Source of the DNA: a virus
Length of the DNA stretch: 23,839 bases
Direction: 5' to 3' (one strand)
IMG/VR virus record: IMGVR_UViG_3300045135_000017
Location: 1-23,839 of that record
The position numbers and the translations under genes were made by a program. A model generated the notes under the pieces. The model worked only from the letters and a program-made list of their open reading frames with translations. It made no database searches and was not told where the DNA came from. Position 1 is the stretch's first letter. Each line of letters opens with the position of its first letter. Shown piece after piece: positions 22,765-23,839 of this stretch.

Positions 22765-23839
22765 TTAATATCCAAATGTGCTATCTGCAACTCTCATACC
22801 AACGGATGGTTTACCATATGGATCATAATCAAATACACTAAACCGTGGTCTTGACATTATACCGTATCTTAAAGCATCGTACAAGTGGTCTTCTGAGGTT
22901 GTATCAATGTCTTCTGGATTCTTTTTGTCTATTGGCAAAGCTGGTAACTGTGCAACTATATTAGTACAAGTATTGAAGAATACTAATCTTGGCTCTTCAG
23001 TAAATTCATCTACCTGTAGTCTACGGTGTATTTCATTTTTACCTGATACACGTGAACCTCTAGAACGATCTGATGGCCTCCAACGACAACCTTTCATGAT
23101 CATCTGTTCAGCCAAGCTAGGACCAGTATCCCCACGCTTATGCCACAAAGAACTATCAAGCACTCCATACTTAATGTTTCCGTCTTCAGCTTCTAGGTCT
23201 AAGACCATATCGGCAAGGTCTGTGGCGAGTACTTTACTGACGTATAATTCTCTATATACGACAAGTTGCTCATTAGGCGAAACGGCAAACCACAACACAC
23301 CACTGTGAGAACCATAACCGTAATCACATGCCCTAAACTTAACCCAGTTGTTAGGTATATTAAAAGGTTCGACAACATGAATGTTCCTATCAAACTCTGT
23401 AAAGGCAGCACCTTCTTTAATATCCCAATCACCATCTAGCAACTGTCTACGTTGTTGTTCTGGTAGTGACAGTAGCATAGCTTCGTAGTCGCCTTGCTCT
23501 GACAGGTATGGGTTATCTTTCAAACGTGCAGGAATAAACCTACGTTTAAATAATGGCTTTCCTGCTTTCTCATGTCCTGCAGGATAGCGAAGTACTTCAT
23601 TAGTTTCAATGTCAGTAGCTTCAAACGATTTACCTGCAGGGGCAGGATCAATAAACATTTTCTTTACCCAGTGATGGCCTCTACCTCCTGGGTTGGTAGT
23701 AGCCCTCATATATACAGGTAGGTCAGGTGCAGTAGACCGTAGACGTGATCTCATGTAGTTCCACGCAAATGGTGAAGGCCACTGAGTAAGTTCGTCAAAG
23801 CCTATCCAGCTAAACGCTAGACCTTGGTAACGCAGAACG
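22765..23839 (-). CDS. terL: Terminase large subunit, C-terminal 357 aa (5' end off window)
   Basis: The open frame begins at base 23838 and continues off the window. Counting from there, FSWIGFDE (9-16) is the Walker B strand with the catalytic Asp-Glu; RATTNPGG (about 45-52) is the coupling motif III. The nuclease part contains FRACDYGYG (first Asp near 172), KYGVLDSSLWH (second Asp near 228) and EDHLYDALRYG (third Asp near 321), which together form the RNase H-like metal site. Thus both the ATPase end and the whole nuclease domain are present. The protein packages DNA into the head through the portal, encoded next. ATG 23754 is only an internal Met, not the start. The Walker A motif and the N-terminus lie outside the window. 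Confidence 0.93.
   Translation of the reverse strand, partial: VLRYQGLAFSWIGFDELTQWPSPFAWNYMRSRLRSTAPDLPVYMRATTNPGGRGHHWVKKMFIDPAPAGKSFEATDIETNEVLRYPAGHEKAGKPLFKRRFIPARLKDNPYLSEQGDYEAMLLSLPEQQRRQLLDGDWDIKEGAAFTEFDRNIHVVEPFNIPNNWVKFRACDYGYGSHSGVLWFAVSPNEQLVVYRELYVSKVLATDLADMVLDLEAEDGNIKYGVLDSSLWHKRGDTGPSLAEQMIMKGCRWRPSDRSRGSRVSGKNEIHRRLQVDEFTEEPRLVFFNTCTNIVAQLPALPIDKKNPEDIDTTSEDHLYDALRYGIMSRPRFSVFDYDPYGKPSVGMRVADSTFGY

Overview
The window is a late structural gene block of a tailed double-stranded DNA bacteriophage. All 27 genes that I can support lie on the minus strand, packed head to tail with small gaps or 1-4 nt stop/start overlaps and mostly good Shine-Dalgarno sites. The two outer genes, at bases 1-279 and 22765-23839, run off the window. 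A head-tail adaptor followed by a nozzle-type tail tube protein, with no tape measure and no major tail protein, points to a short-tailed (podovirus-like) virion. The style of the proteins (nozzle, fibre N-terminus, fibre-tail adaptor, CFI-type C-terminus, small repeat proteins) resembles phages of marine bacteria as I remember them. AAGGAG-type ribosome sites and a sigma70-like promoter fit a Gram-negative, perhaps alphaproteobacterial, host; that host call is inference.

In transcription order (high to low coordinates), the packaging and head block comes first: large terminase (3' part), portal, a small protein overlapping the portal end, a 1220-residue protein with a CFI-box-like C-terminus, a SAM-dependent methyltransferase, a small unknown protein, a scaffold-like protein, the major capsid protein and two abundant-type virion proteins. 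The only long non-coding stretch (14738-14999) precedes the capsid gene. It holds a near-consensus promoter, a strong hairpin almost at the predicted transcript start, a second AT-rich hairpin, and a strong ribosome site, so capsid synthesis probably has its own transcript.

The tail block follows: a beta-repeat protein, a 37-residue protein, a fibre-tail adaptor-like protein, the head-tail adaptor, the nozzle protein, and a 1058-residue fibre. After the fibre come two paralogous small proteins and a DUF6447-like protein. Then comes a cluster of small membrane or exported proteins (60, 120, 48 and 158 residues) that could serve lysis or genome entry. Last are a 644-residue helical protein with exact 22- and 11-residue periodicity, probably an internal virion or ejection protein, and three further proteins of unknown role.

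Two genes shorter than about 50 codons (3451-3597 and 11738-11851) are supported by ribosome sites and stop/start overlaps. The most notable points are the hendecad repeat protein, the CFI-box domain in a virion-region protein, the AT-rich methyltransferase embedded in the head genes, the capsid leader, and the small cysteine-rich exported protein. I saw no integrase, tRNA, insertion sequence or CRISPR array.
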